The notes below the pieces were generated by a model. The model was not told the origin of the DNA and ran no database searches. It was given only the letters and a program-made list of their open reading frames with translations. From positions 1-64,000 of the forward strand of contig JBDGYV010000002.1 of NCBI GenBank assembly GCA_039588915.1: a stretch of 64,000 nucleotides of DNA, read 5' to 3'. This stretch comes from CAMYLR01 sp039588915 (GTDB lineage: Bacteria > Gemmatimonadota > Gemmatimonadetes > JACCXV01 > JAHWKZ01). Every line of letters starts with the position of its first letter. Positions within the stretch are counted from its first letter, which is position 1. Shown here one piece after another: positions 43,903 through 52,083 of this stretch. The translations under genes and the position numbers were made by a program.

Positions 43903-44766
43903 TCAGACGGTAAACGACTCCAGTGTCTCGGATCGCGAACGGTGGCGCAGCTTTTCGAGTGCCTTTTCCTTGATCTGACGCACCCGCTCGCGGGTGATAC
44001 CGAGCACCGACCCGATCTCCTCCAGGGTCATTGCCTCGTGGTTGTCGAGCCCGTAGTACAGCTGAAGGATCTTCGCCTCGCGCGGCTTGAGCGAGCCTAG
44101 TGATCGTTGGATCGCCCTGCGGCGGGCGCTCTCGGCGGCGTTGTCATCAGGCAGTGGACTGTATTCATCGGGCAGGTAGTCCAAGAGCTTGTTGTCCTCA
44201 CCCGGCGTCAGCGGCGCGTCCAAAGACAGATGCGCCTGCGAGATCGACATCGTCTTGCGAACCTCCTCGATCGAGATGTCCATCCCGCGCGCGATCTCCT
44301 CGGCCGATGGCTCTCGACCGAGCTCTTGAAGCAACGCGTTCGAACGTCGACCGATTCGGTGCAACGTGCCGGCGCGATTCAGCGGTACGCGGACAATCCG
44401 TGACTGCTCGGCCAGCGCCTGAAGGATCGCTTGCCGGATCCACCACACCGCATACGAGATGAACTTGATGCCCTTCGTCTCGTCGAACTTGTGGGCGGCG
44501 CGAATGAGCCCAACGTTCCCCTCGTTGATCAAGTCGGCCAACGAGACGCCTTGGTTCTGGTACTTCTTTGCCACACTAACGACGAACCTCAGGTTGGAGC
44601 GACAGAGCGTCTCCATCGCTTCCTGGTCGCCCGCTCGGATGCGGCTTGCGAGCCGTGCCTCCTCGTCGCGACTGATCAGCGGATAGCGGCTGATCTCCCT
44701 CAGGTACAGGTCGAGCGACCCCTCGTCAAAGGTGGTCTGCTTAGATGCGTTCAAGGCCATAGCCAT
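43903..44766 (-). CDS. rpoD: RNA polymerase primary sigma factor, short type
   Basis: A 287-residue sigma-70 with regions 1.2 to 4.2 but no 1.1. Region 2 reads NLRFVVSVAKKYQNQGVSLADLINEGNVGLIRA, followed by YAVWWIRQAILQALAEQSRIVRVP; region 4.2 ends TRERVRQIKEKALEKLRH. This compact form is the primary sigma of Bacteroidota and related groups. It has a good extended -10 promoter (44842-44871) and a 5' leader of about 70 bases. Two close ATG codons (44766, 44760) are possible starts. A group-2 sigma cannot be ruled out. Confidence 0.9.
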   Translation of the reverse strand: MAMALNASKQTTFDEGSLDLYLREISRYPLISRDEEARLASRIRAGDQEAMETLCRSNLRFVVSVAKKYQNQGVSLADLINEGNVGLIRAAHKFDETKGIKFISYAVWWIRQAILQALAEQSRIVRVPLNRAGTLHRIGRRSNALLQELGREPSAEEIARGMDISIEEVRKTMSISQAHLSLDAPLTPGEDNKLLDYLPDEYSPLPDDNAAESARRRAIQRSLGSLKPREAKILQLYYGLDNHEAMTLEEIGSVLGITRERVRQIKEKALEKLRHRSRSETLESFTV

Positions 44767-44841
44767 ACAGGTCCCGGTCTCCCTGAGTCTATGGATTTTG
44801 GAAGGGGCGCTTTGGTAGCGCCTGTGAGTAGATGTGAGCCG

Positions 44842-44871
44842 ATTATACCATAAGAAACCCGAAGATGTCCA
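44842..44871 (-). promoter_or_regulatory. extended -10 promoter of the sigma factor gene
   Basis: On the minus strand TGGACA (44866-44871) and the consensus TATAAT (44842-44847) are 18 bases apart. A TG one base upstream of the -10 makes it an extended box. It starts right at the lepB stop codon (44876-44878). Confidence 0.7.
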
Positions 44872-44875
44872 GGTA

Positions 44876-45637
44876 CTAGCGGATCAGATCGCCAATCCGG
44901 CCGAATCGGATTTCGTCGATCCAGGGGATTGGACCAGCCGATTCCTTGGAGAAGTACACGATTAGCGGCTGACCCTTGATCGCTTCCTGGGGGACGAAAC
45001 CCCAGTATCGGCTGTCCGCCGAATTGTCGCGGTTGTCACCCATGACGAAGTAGCCCGCCGGCGGAACCACGATCGGCCCCCAGTTGTCACGCGAGGGCCG
45101 GTATTTGTCGTAGCCGACCTCGGACTTCAAGAACTCGCGCTGCCAAGCAAACTGTGGGCGGTACTGATCATCCAGTCCATCGACGTATCGCACGTAGGGT
45201 TCACGTAGGGTCCGACCGTTAACCGACAACACCTTGTTTCGCATTGACAGCGTGTCGCCCGGCATCCCCACCACACGCTTCACGTAGTCGGGGTCGGGCT
45301 CGTACTCGTTGTACGGGTCGGGGTAGACGAAGACCACAATGTCACCACGCTCGATCTCGCTGAAGCCGGGCAATCGATACGCTGTCCCTGGAATCTGTGC
45401 ACCATACACGACCTTGTTGACCAACAAGAAATCCCCGATTAACAGTGTGTCCTCCATCGAACCCGTGGGGATCTTGAACGCCTGGACCAGAAACGTGCGG
45501 ATGACGATGAAGAGCACAAACGCTACCGCGATCGACTTCGCCCACTCCCACGCGCCCCGTTTCAACGACGACTCTACGGGGGCACGAGTGTAGCGCGTCT
45601 TCCCTTTTTTCTCTGTTCTTTTCACAGGACGCCTCAC
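44876..45637 (-). CDS. lepB: signal peptidase I
   Basis: Serine-lysine protease that removes signal peptides at the periplasmic face. One membrane helix (about 34-50) is followed by Ser60 in KIPTGSMEDTL. The general-base Lys120 is in DYVKRVVGMPGD. The C-terminal GYFVMGDNRDNSADSRYWGF is the family box. A basic N-terminus (RRPVKRTEKKGKTRYTR) is cytoplasmic. The GTG start overlaps the aldehyde dehydrogenase stop codon (GTGA). Confidence 0.96.
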   Translation of the reverse strand: MRRPVKRTEKKGKTRYTRAPVESSLKRGAWEWAKSIAVAFVLFIVIRTFLVQAFKIPTGSMEDTLLIGDFLLVNKVVYGAQIPGTAYRLPGFSEIERGDIVVFVYPDPYNEYEPDPDYVKRVVGMPGDTLSMRNKVLSVNGRTLREPYVRYVDGLDDQYRPQFAWQREFLKSEVGYDKYRPSRDNWGPIVVPPAGYFVMGDNRDNSADSRYWGFVPQEAIKGQPLIVYFSKESAGPIPWIDEIRFGRIGDLIR

Positions 45638-47118
45638 GTGTCAATCTGGGCCCGTTGCAAGCGCCCACTGTAGTCGACGTAAACGGTTTTCAAGTCGCTG
45701 AAAAAATCATACACCGGCCAGCCGCCTTCGCGGTGGCCATTACCGGTGTCCTTTACCCCACCAAACGGATAATGAGCCTCAGCCCCGATCGTGGGACCGT
45801 TGACGTACGTGATCCCAGCATCAACGCGGTCGATCGCCTGAAACGCCGCGTTGACATCCTGAGTATAGATCGACGATGACAATCCATACCGAACATCGTT
45901 CATCACCTCGATCCCATGATCCAGGTTCTCGACCTTGAGAACCGACAGTACCGGTCCAAAGATTTCCTCCTGGGCGATCCGCATGGCGAACTCGACGCCG
46001 GTGAAGATGGTCGGTCGGTAGAACCAACCACAGGCGAGCCTCTTGTCCGCCGGAATCTCACCTCCGGTTCTCAGGTTTGCGCCTTCGTCGGTGCCAATTC
46101 GAACGTACTTGACGACCTTATCTTGGGCCTCTTCGTTGATCAAAGGCCCGACGTCCGTGCCCGGCTTTCGACCATCCCCCAACACCAGCGCCTCCGCGCG
46201 CTGAACCAGCTCGTCGACAAACTCATCGTGGACACCCGCCTGGAGCAATAAACGGCTGGTCGCAGTGCAGCGTTGACCGGTCGTTCCGAACGCACCCCCG
46301 AGGACCCCTTCTAGGGCTAGCTCGACGTTGGCGTCGTCGAGAACAAGCTGCGCGTTCTTACCACCCATCTCGAGCGAAACCGGCTTGGCTTGCTCGCCAC
46401 AGGCGGCTGCGATCTTGCAACCCACAGCCGTCGAGCCGGTGAAAGAGATGCCGGTCACCCACCGATGAGTCGTCAACGGGGCACCGGCTTCGGGCCCAAA
46501 GCCGGTTACCAGCTGAATAACGTTCTCGGGCAATCCAGCTTCGAGCAGAATCTCGACGAACTTGACCGCCGACCATGGGGTGTCCTCGGCCGGTTTCCAG
46601 ACGACCGCGTCTCCGCACACCAAGGCCGGAAAGATCTTCCAGCTCGGCACCGCAATCGGGAAGTTCCACGGTGTGATGATCCCAAAGATGCCGGCCGGGC
46701 GGCGAATAGAAACGCCCATTTTCTGCGGCAACTCGGAGGGCGCCGCGTAACTGAACAGCCGCCGGCCTTCGCTGGCGGCATAGTAGGCAGTATCGATTGC
46801 TTCCTGGATGTCACCACGGGTCTCGACCATTGGCTTGCCCATCTCGCGTGTCATCCCGTCCGCCAGCTCGTCTTTGCGCTCGGTCAAGAGGTCTCCGGCC
46901 CGCTTAAGTACGTCGCCTCGCACCGGAGCCGGGATCCGGGACCATTCCTCGAACCCCGCCCTGGCCCCAACCACCGCCTCGTCAATGTCGGCCGGTCCGC
47001 TCGCAGCAAACGTCCCGACCAAGTCGCTGGTGTCAGCCGGGTTGGTATTTGTGAAGGTCGTACCGGTCGCGGACTCGACCCATTTCCCACCGATCAGATT
47101 GCGATACGTCTCACTCAT
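45634..47118 (-). CDS. aldehyde dehydrogenase (NAD(P)-dependent)
   Basis: A 494-residue ALDH. The oxyanion/NAD segment is IITPWNFPIAVPSWKIFPAL, the general base is in SLEMGGKN, and the catalytic cysteine in GQRCTATS. The C-terminal YPFGGVKDTGNGHREGG is typical. Substrate specificity is not evident; it resembles the semialdehyde/aminoadipate-type group. It lies 43 bases after the thioesterase gene and is coupled to lepB. No encapsulation-type extension is present, so no link to the microcompartment genes at 59 kb is proposed. Confidence 0.92.
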   Translation of the reverse strand: MSETYRNLIGGKWVESATGTTFTNTNPADTSDLVGTFAASGPADIDEAVVGARAGFEEWSRIPAPVRGDVLKRAGDLLTERKDELADGMTREMGKPMVETRGDIQEAIDTAYYAASEGRRLFSYAAPSELPQKMGVSIRRPAGIFGIITPWNFPIAVPSWKIFPALVCGDAVVWKPAEDTPWSAVKFVEILLEAGLPENVIQLVTGFGPEAGAPLTTHRWVTGISFTGSTAVGCKIAAACGEQAKPVSLEMGGKNAQLVLDDANVELALEGVLGGAFGTTGQRCTATSRLLLQAGVHDEFVDELVQRAEALVLGDGRKPGTDVGPLINEEAQDKVVKYVRIGTDEGANLRTGGEIPADKRLACGWFYRPTIFTGVEFAMRIAQEEIFGPVLSVLKVENLDHGIEVMNDVRYGLSSSIYTQDVNAAFQAIDRVDAGITYVNGPTIGAEAHYPFGGVKDTGNGHREGGWPVYDFFSDLKTVYVDYSGRLQRAQIDT

Positions 47119-47161
47119 AAGCCTTTATAAGTACCCTGTGACTCGTTGCCCGGCCAGGGAT

Positions 47162-47650
47162 TCACGCTCTGCCCTGTTTTCGATCCCGGCGTCTCTGGGC
47201 GGCCTCCCACAGCGACTCTTCTTCCGGCGTTTCGCGCTTGAGCCCGGGCACAGCAGTCGGCCGAAAATCCTTGCCGATCGCGACAAACGTCAACAGGCAC
47301 GACGTGGTGTGCCGCACCTCCCCAGACAGCAAGTCCTCGGCCTCGACCTGCACGCCGATCACCATGGACGTTCGACCTACCCAGTGGACCTCGGCGCACA
47401 ACGTGACCAAGTCGCCAATCCGAATCGGTGATCGAAAATCAACCCGATCGATCGACGCGGTGACAGCGTGCTTGCCGGCATGGCGAGCGGCGGCCACATA
47501 CGCTGCGTGATCGACCTGACGCAAGATCCAGCCGCCGTGGACCGACCCAAAGATGTTGCGTGACTGTGGGTCGGCGAACACGCTCATCTTAACCCGGCTG
47601 CAGGAGACGGGCTTCGGTTCGGAAACCGGATCGGATTGGACACTCGTCAC
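47162..47650 (-). CDS. acyl-CoA thioesterase, hotdog fold
   Basis: A 162-residue hotdog thioesterase of the YciA/BFIT type. It has SRVKMSVFADPQSRNIFGSV, then HGGWILRQVDHAAYVAAARH and RVDFRSPIRIGDLVTL. The catalytic Asp or Glu is in the helix after HGG. The GTG at 47650 places 18 residues before the fold; further upstream in-frame codons are unlikely because the gene is divergent from udgB. It probably hydrolyses medium- or long-chain acyl-CoA. It precedes the aldehyde dehydrogenase gene. Confidence 0.88.
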   Translation of the reverse strand: MTSVQSDPVSEPKPVSCSRVKMSVFADPQSRNIFGSVHGGWILRQVDHAAYVAAARHAGKHAVTASIDRVDFRSPIRIGDLVTLCAEVHWVGRTSMVIGVQVEAEDLLSGEVRHTTSCLLTFVAIGKDFRPTAVPGLKRETPEEESLWEAAQRRRDRKQGRA

Positions 47651-47724
47651 TGGGACAAATATCGCCCCTCGTCGAGGGATCTCCAACGGGTCGGCAATAG
47701 AACTCGGGGCTAGGTTTCGAACAC

Positions 47725-48414
47725 ATGGTGGCGTCGCTGGACGATTTGGCACTCGAGATCACCCGTTGTCGACGTTGTCCGCGGCTGGTAGCGTGGCGCG
47801 AGTTGGTAGCTCAACAGAAGCGGCGGGCGTTCGCGGGAGAGGAGTACTGGGGACGGCCGGTGCCCGGCTGGGGGGATCCGAACGCACGTTGCCTGCTGGT
47901 CGGCTTGGCCCCCGCCGCTCACGGCGCCAACCGGACCGGGCGAATGTTCACCGGCGACGAATCCGGTCGCTGGTTGTATCGAGCGCTCCACCGCGCCGGC
48001 TTTGCCAACCAACAGCAGTGCGAACGTCGGGATGACGGTCTCACCCTCACCGGCTGCTTTATTACCGCCGTTGCCCGCTGTGCCCCACCTGCCAATCGGC
48101 TGAAGCCGGTCGAACGCGACAATTGTCGCACGTACCTCGAGGCCGAGATCAAAGCACTCCAGAATGTGCGCGCGGTAGTGACATTAGGGCAGTACGCGTA
48201 CGACCACGTCCTACGCATCTATCGCGATCAGGGCGGGCCGGTCCCAGTCCCAAAGCCACAGTTCGCGCACGGTGCTGAAATCCACTTAGGGGTTGGCGAA
48301 CCGGTAGTGCTCGCCTCGTATCACCCTTCCCAACAGAACACTTTTACCGGCAAGCTCACCGAACCGATGCTCGACGCGATATTCGAGCGCGCGAGAGAAA
48401 TCACCGACCTGTAG
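47725..48414 (+). CDS. udgB: uracil-DNA glycosylase, family 5
   Basis: Removes uracil (and often other deaminated bases) from DNA. The diagnostic GLAPAAHGANRTGRMFTGD motif lacks the polar catalytic residue of family 1, and the second motif HPSQQNTFTGKL is intact. Cysteines at 15 and 18 (CRRCPRL), with further cysteines in GCFITAVARC, fit the iron-sulfur cluster. The 229 residues match family 5. It is divergent from the thioesterase and convergent with the NtrC-like gene. Confidence 0.92.
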   Translation: MVASLDDLALEITRCRRCPRLVAWRELVAQQKRRAFAGEEYWGRPVPGWGDPNARCLLVGLAPAAHGANRTGRMFTGDESGRWLYRALHRAGFANQQQCERRDDGLTLTGCFITAVARCAPPANRLKPVERDNCRTYLEAEIKALQNVRAVVTLGQYAYDHVLRIYRDQGGPVPVPKPQFAHGAEIHLGVGEPVVLASYHPSQQNTFTGKLTEPMLDAIFERAREITDL

Positions 48415-48422
48415 CCCAGACG

Positions 48423-49817
48423 CTACTTGTCGCGAGACAAATCGTACTTCTCGATCTTTTTGTACAGGTGGGAACGTTGCATGTCGAGTTGACGTGCGGT
48501 TTCGGAGACATTCCAGTCGTTCTGGCTCAACTTCCGACCTAGAAACGCTTTCTCGGCGGCGTCGCGGTAGTCGCTGAACGTCGAGTGTCTGGCGATCAAA
48601 GACTCCGTTTCACGCGCTTTAGACCTGTCGACCACGGGCCGGGTCAGCGTCAGCACGTCATCAGACTCAATCGACTCCCCGGGCGCCAGGATGACCAGCC
48701 GTTCAACGGTATTCTTCAACTCTCGAATGTTGCCCGGCCATGGGCGCCTGGTGAGCGCATCAACCGCCTCTTCGGCAAATGGCTTTGCCACCATCCCGTT
48801 TTCGGCGCAATAGGAGCGCCTAAAGTGGTGCACGAGGCGTGGGATGTCCTCCACTCTCTCGGATAGTGGCGGCACGTGGATCGGTACGACGTTCAATCGA
48901 TAGTACAGATCCTCTCGAAAGTTGCCTTCCGAAATCTCGAACACGATGTCCTTGTTGGTCGCGGCCAACACGCGGACATCGACTTCGATTTGCTCGCCGC
49001 CGCCAACGCGTTGGATCACTCCATCCTGCAGCGCTCGCAAGACCTTGGCTTGCGCGGCTAGACTCATGTCCCCGACCTCATCGAGAAAGAGTGTGCCGCC
49101 GTCGGCCAGCTCGAACTTGCCCTTTCGGCGTGCGTGCGCGCCGGTAAAAGCCCCTTTCTCGTGTCCGAACAGCTCCGACTCGATGAGCTCTTGTGGGATC
49201 GCCGCGCAATTGACCTCGATAAACGGCTTGTCGCGACGCTCTGAGCGAGCATGGATCTCCCGGGCGACCAACTCCTTCCCCGTCCCGTTCTCTCCGGTGA
49301 TCAACACGTACGCTTTCGTGGGTGCGACTTTGGCCACTTGTTGAAGAACCTCCTCGAGTGCTGGGCTGTCGCCCACGATGGCATCGCGTGTCACCGGGCC
49401 GGCACTGCGAAGAGCAGCGTTTTCTCGCTCCAGTTCCCGTTCGGCCAGGGCGTTTGCGATCCGGCGCAGAACGATCTCACGGTCGGGTGGCTTTTCAAGG
49501 AAGTCGAAAGCCCCTCGCTTGAGCGCTTCGACAGCTGTTTCCACGTTCCCGTGCCCGCTAATCATGACCACTGTCGCATCAGGGTCCTTTGCGCGCAGCT
49601 GCTCCAACACCTCGAGCCCATCCATCGGCGCCATCTTGATGTCCAGCAGCACCAGGTCGGCCACCTGATCTGCATAAGCCTTGAGTGCTTGGGGCCCGTT
49701 TTCAGCGGTTCGGACGGCGTACCCTTCGTACTCGAGCATCTGTTGCAACGCCTGGCGGATGCCCGGCTCATCGTCGACGACGAGTAGGTCAGCAATCGGT
49801 GTAGAACGTCGGCTCAT
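48423..49817 (-). CDS. NtrC-family sigma-54 response regulator
   Basis: A 464-residue regulator. Residues 10-125 are a receiver domain with the phospho-acceptor Asp59 (LVLLDIKM). Residues about 145-375 are an AAA+ domain with Walker A GENGTGKE (175-182) and GAFTGA (222-227), the loop that engages sigma-54. A Fis-type helix-turn-helix closes it (NVSETARQLDMQRSHLYKKI). It most resembles NtrX-like regulators. The ATG at 49817 overlaps the GNAT stop (ATGA). No histidine kinase is adjacent. Confidence 0.93.
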   Translation of the reverse strand: MSRRSTPIADLLVVDDEPGIRQALQQMLEYEGYAVRTAENGPQALKAYADQVADLVLLDIKMAPMDGLEVLEQLRAKDPDATVVMISGHGNVETAVEALKRGAFDFLEKPPDREIVLRRIANALAERELERENAALRSAGPVTRDAIVGDSPALEEVLQQVAKVAPTKAYVLITGENGTGKELVAREIHARSERRDKPFIEVNCAAIPQELIESELFGHEKGAFTGAHARRKGKFELADGGTLFLDEVGDMSLAAQAKVLRALQDGVIQRVGGGEQIEVDVRVLAATNKDIVFEISEGNFREDLYYRLNVVPIHVPPLSERVEDIPRLVHHFRRSYCAENGMVAKPFAEEAVDALTRRPWPGNIRELKNTVERLVILAPGESIESDDVLTLTRPVVDRSKARETESLIARHSTFSDYRDAAEKAFLGRKLSQNDWNVSETARQLDMQRSHLYKKIEKYDLSRDK

Positions 49818-50275
49818 GGTCGTCCTATCGGCAGCTCGTAGACACGATAGCTCGACTCGCGCATGCCCATTCTCTGATAGGTGTCGCGTGCACCGCGATT
49901 CTCCCGGTCGACATATAACCTCACGGCGGCCACATCTCCGGCGGCCGCAGCCGCGTCGAGTACGCTTTGCCAAAGTGCTCGGAAAACCCCGGTCCGCCGG
50001 TGACCGGAATCCACGTACACGGATTGGAGCCACCAGTAGGAGCCCGCGTTCCAATCACTGGGCTCGACCGTCACCAGGCATTGGCCGCATACAGTACCGT
50101 CCCGTTCGGCCAGCCAGTACCGACCACGACTCGGGTCGGCGATAATTGCATTCACCCCAGCCGCCAAGCGTTGATCGTCGAGGTGGATGCCCTCGCTCTC
50201 CAGCGCAAGTCGACGATTGAAATCTGCGATCTGGCTTACGTCGCTACGCTCCGCAGGTCGGATCGAAATCGTCAT
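49814..50275 (-). CDS. GNAT-family N-acetyltransferase
   Basis: A 153-residue acetyltransferase. The N-terminal TISIRPAERSDVSQIADFNR, the strand WWLQSVYVDSGHRRTGVFRALW with the acetyl-CoA loop, and the C-terminal RENRGARDTYQRMGM are the GNAT motifs. The substrate is unknown. It starts at the ATG at 50275 and is coupled to the NtrC-like gene. Confidence 0.85.
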   Translation of the reverse strand: MTISIRPAERSDVSQIADFNRRLALESEGIHLDDQRLAAGVNAIIADPSRGRYWLAERDGTVCGQCLVTVEPSDWNAGSYWWLQSVYVDSGHRRTGVFRALWQSVLDAAAAAGDVAAVRLYVDRENRGARDTYQRMGMRESSYRVYELPIGRP

Positions 50276-50378
50276 TCGAGTACAGAAGATCGCCGTGTCG
50301 GTGGCCGCGTCCAGCCGGGGGCTAACTCAGGGCGACGACCGTCCTAGTTCGTCCCACATATCACGCACGTGCCGCCCT

Positions 50379-51221
50379 CTATACGTGGCGCGCGAACCAG
50401 GAGCGCAGCTTGAACTCTCCCTGCAACCGGTTGCGGGTGTGGCGTGTGCAGCGGTAGCCCTCCAGAGTTTCGAGGAGCGATCGGCCTCCGCCCGCGTCCA
50501 TCCCGTAGCTCTCCAGTAGGGCCAGGCAGCGCTCGTCGCCCAGCACGGGCAGCAAGCTCCGTGTGAGGTCCATGAGGTCGATCCGGCCCATGCGTGTGTC
50601 GAAGACGTCGCGTGGGAACGCGAGCGCCCGTGGCATGTCGATGACGTGGAAAGACCAGCTCCCGTCCGCACCCGTCGTGACCAGGATGTTCCTGGCGACC
50701 AGCGCCCCGTGGTGGAGCCCGCTGGAGTGCATGCGGCGAACGATTCGGAACAGGGGCGCTAGATCCCCCACTCCGTCGGGGTCCGCGCCAGGTGTGACCA
50801 AGACCCCCAAGGGGGTCGCATCTTCGATCTCCCGCATGGCGAGGATCTCGTAGTAGCCCTGCCTCCGGCAGTATCCGCGGGTCCAGAAGAGGGGGATGCT
50901 ACACGGGATGTCGTGCTGAACCAGGTGGCACAGGGATTGGTATTCCCTCTCCACCCTGAAACGGGTCACCCGCTCGCGAAAAGACGTCCACATACCACGG
51001 TACCGGTACATCTTGAAGACGATGCGCGTGGTGTCGTCGCACTCCGCAGACCAGACCAGCACCCCGCGCTCGACACGCATCCAAGGCGGGCAGGGACGCT
51101 CGGTGGGGGGCGGCTCTCGAGGGACCCGGATCTCCCTACTCCCCCCAGAGGGGTCTCCCCATACGCGAATCGCCAGGCTCGTCTCCCCGATCTCCGAACC
51201 CCCCATCCTCTCAGCTTCCAC
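50379..51221 (-). CDS. lipopolysaccharide-kinase-like (WaaP/KdkA family), HxD altered
   Basis: A 280-residue protein with a eukaryotic-like kinase fold of the WaaP/KdkA/InaA group. FKMYRYRGMWTSF holds the probable ATP-binding lysine (about 70), and GLHHGALVARNILV (169-181) is the catalytic loop. The family Asp of HxD is Ala173, but Asn178 and Asp195 (VIDMPRA) remain. It may be a pseudokinase or have shifted chemistry. Start options are GTG at 51221 or ATG at 51206. It overlaps the methyltransferase gene. Its base usage reads less rich in GATCG-type words than neighbours. Confidence 0.7.
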   Translation of the reverse strand: MEAERMGGSEIGETSLAIRVWGDPSGGSREIRVPREPPPTERPCPPWMRVERGVLVWSAECDDTTRIVFKMYRYRGMWTSFRERVTRFRVEREYQSLCHLVQHDIPCSIPLFWTRGYCRRQGYYEILAMREIEDATPLGVLVTPGADPDGVGDLAPLFRIVRRMHSSGLHHGALVARNILVTTGADGSWSFHVIDMPRALAFPRDVFDTRMGRIDLMDLTRSLLPVLGDERCLALLESYGMDAGGGRSLLETLEGYRCTRHTRNRLQGEFKLRSWFARHV

Positions 51222-52083
51222 CCTCGCCGGGGCGCACCATCAAGGCGTAGCGGTGGCCGGAAAAAAGTCTCGAGAGGGGAGGACAAGCGACCAACTCCGC
51301 GCCATCCTTCCTAGCGAGTTCCGCGACCTGCACGCGGGTCATGGTCATCTTCGGCGGCTTGTGGTTGAAGGGCCGGCGCGCTCGGCGCAGGATGTTCTTC
51401 ACGGAATGGTAATCGAAGAACGTCATGACTACGAAGCGCCGTGACACCCGCAGCAACTCATGCACCAGGCGCTCGCGCTCGCAGGGGGTTGGCAGGTGGT
51501 GGCAGAGTCGGCAGGAGACGGCGCCGTCGACACTCCTGTCCTCCAGGGGGATGTGGAACGCTGAAGCGGTCATCCAGACTTGTGGGACCTCGACCGATAA
51601 GTCCTGCATACCGAACCGGCTCTGCCCCAAGGCGATGTCGGCCTCGATGATCAGATCCGCGTGGGGGGCGAGAGCGGGGCTCAGCCTGCCGCCCCCGCTG
51701 GGAAGATCGAGCAGGATCTCTGACCGACCCTGGGATCCGAGGAGTTCGTTCAGGAGCTTGAATTCGCGCCGGGTACTCGAGCGCTTAAGGGCCTGGGCGC
51801 GATACTTCAGATTGTATTCGGCGGCGCCCGTCATCTCCTGATACCGTTTCTGGTAGGCGCCGCTGTCGGCCTCGGATGCGGCTTCTCCCCAGGTTTCGGC
51901 TCCACCGATGCGGGCCAGGAGTGGAATGCCGTCCTCGACCGAGTAGATCGCGCCGCACTGCCCGCATGAGAGTCCCTGTTCCCCGCGCTTGAGGGATGAC
52001 CTGCAGAGGGGGCAGCGGAGAAGGCTCTCGATTCGCTCGAGAGGCTGGGAAGAGTGCTCGTGCTCGGCGGTGGCGGGATTCAT
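51211..52083 (-). CDS. class I SAM-dependent methyltransferase with N-terminal zinc ribbon
   Basis: A 290-residue protein. Residues about 20-60 form a Trm112-like zinc ribbon (LLRCPLCRSSLKRGEQGLSC, then GQCGAIYSVEDGIP). A methyltransferase fold follows, with motif I LLDLPSGGGRLSPAL near 125 and motif IV-like DGAVSCRLCHHLP. The substrate is unknown. Its start overlaps the P1 peptidase stop (ATGA), and its end overlaps the kinase-like gene, so the two are a pair, possibly modifying a surface polysaccharide. Confidence 0.8.
   Translation of the reverse strand: MNPATAEHEHSSQPLERIESLLRCPLCRSSLKRGEQGLSCGQCGAIYSVEDGIPLLARIGGAETWGEAASEADSGAYQKRYQEMTGAAEYNLKYRAQALKRSSTRREFKLLNELLGSQGRSEILLDLPSGGGRLSPALAPHADLIIEADIALGQSRFGMQDLSVEVPQVWMTASAFHIPLEDRSVDGAVSCRLCHHLPTPCERERLVHELLRVSRRFVVMTFFDYHSVKNILRRARRPFNHKPPKMTMTRVQVAELARKDGAELVACPPLSRLFSGHRYALMVRPGEGGS

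Noticed and set aside
45634..47118. Aldehyde dehydrogenase as the missing microcompartment enzyme
   Set aside because: It is 11 kb from the pentamer genes, in another operon, has no targeting extension and looks like a CoA-independent ALDH.
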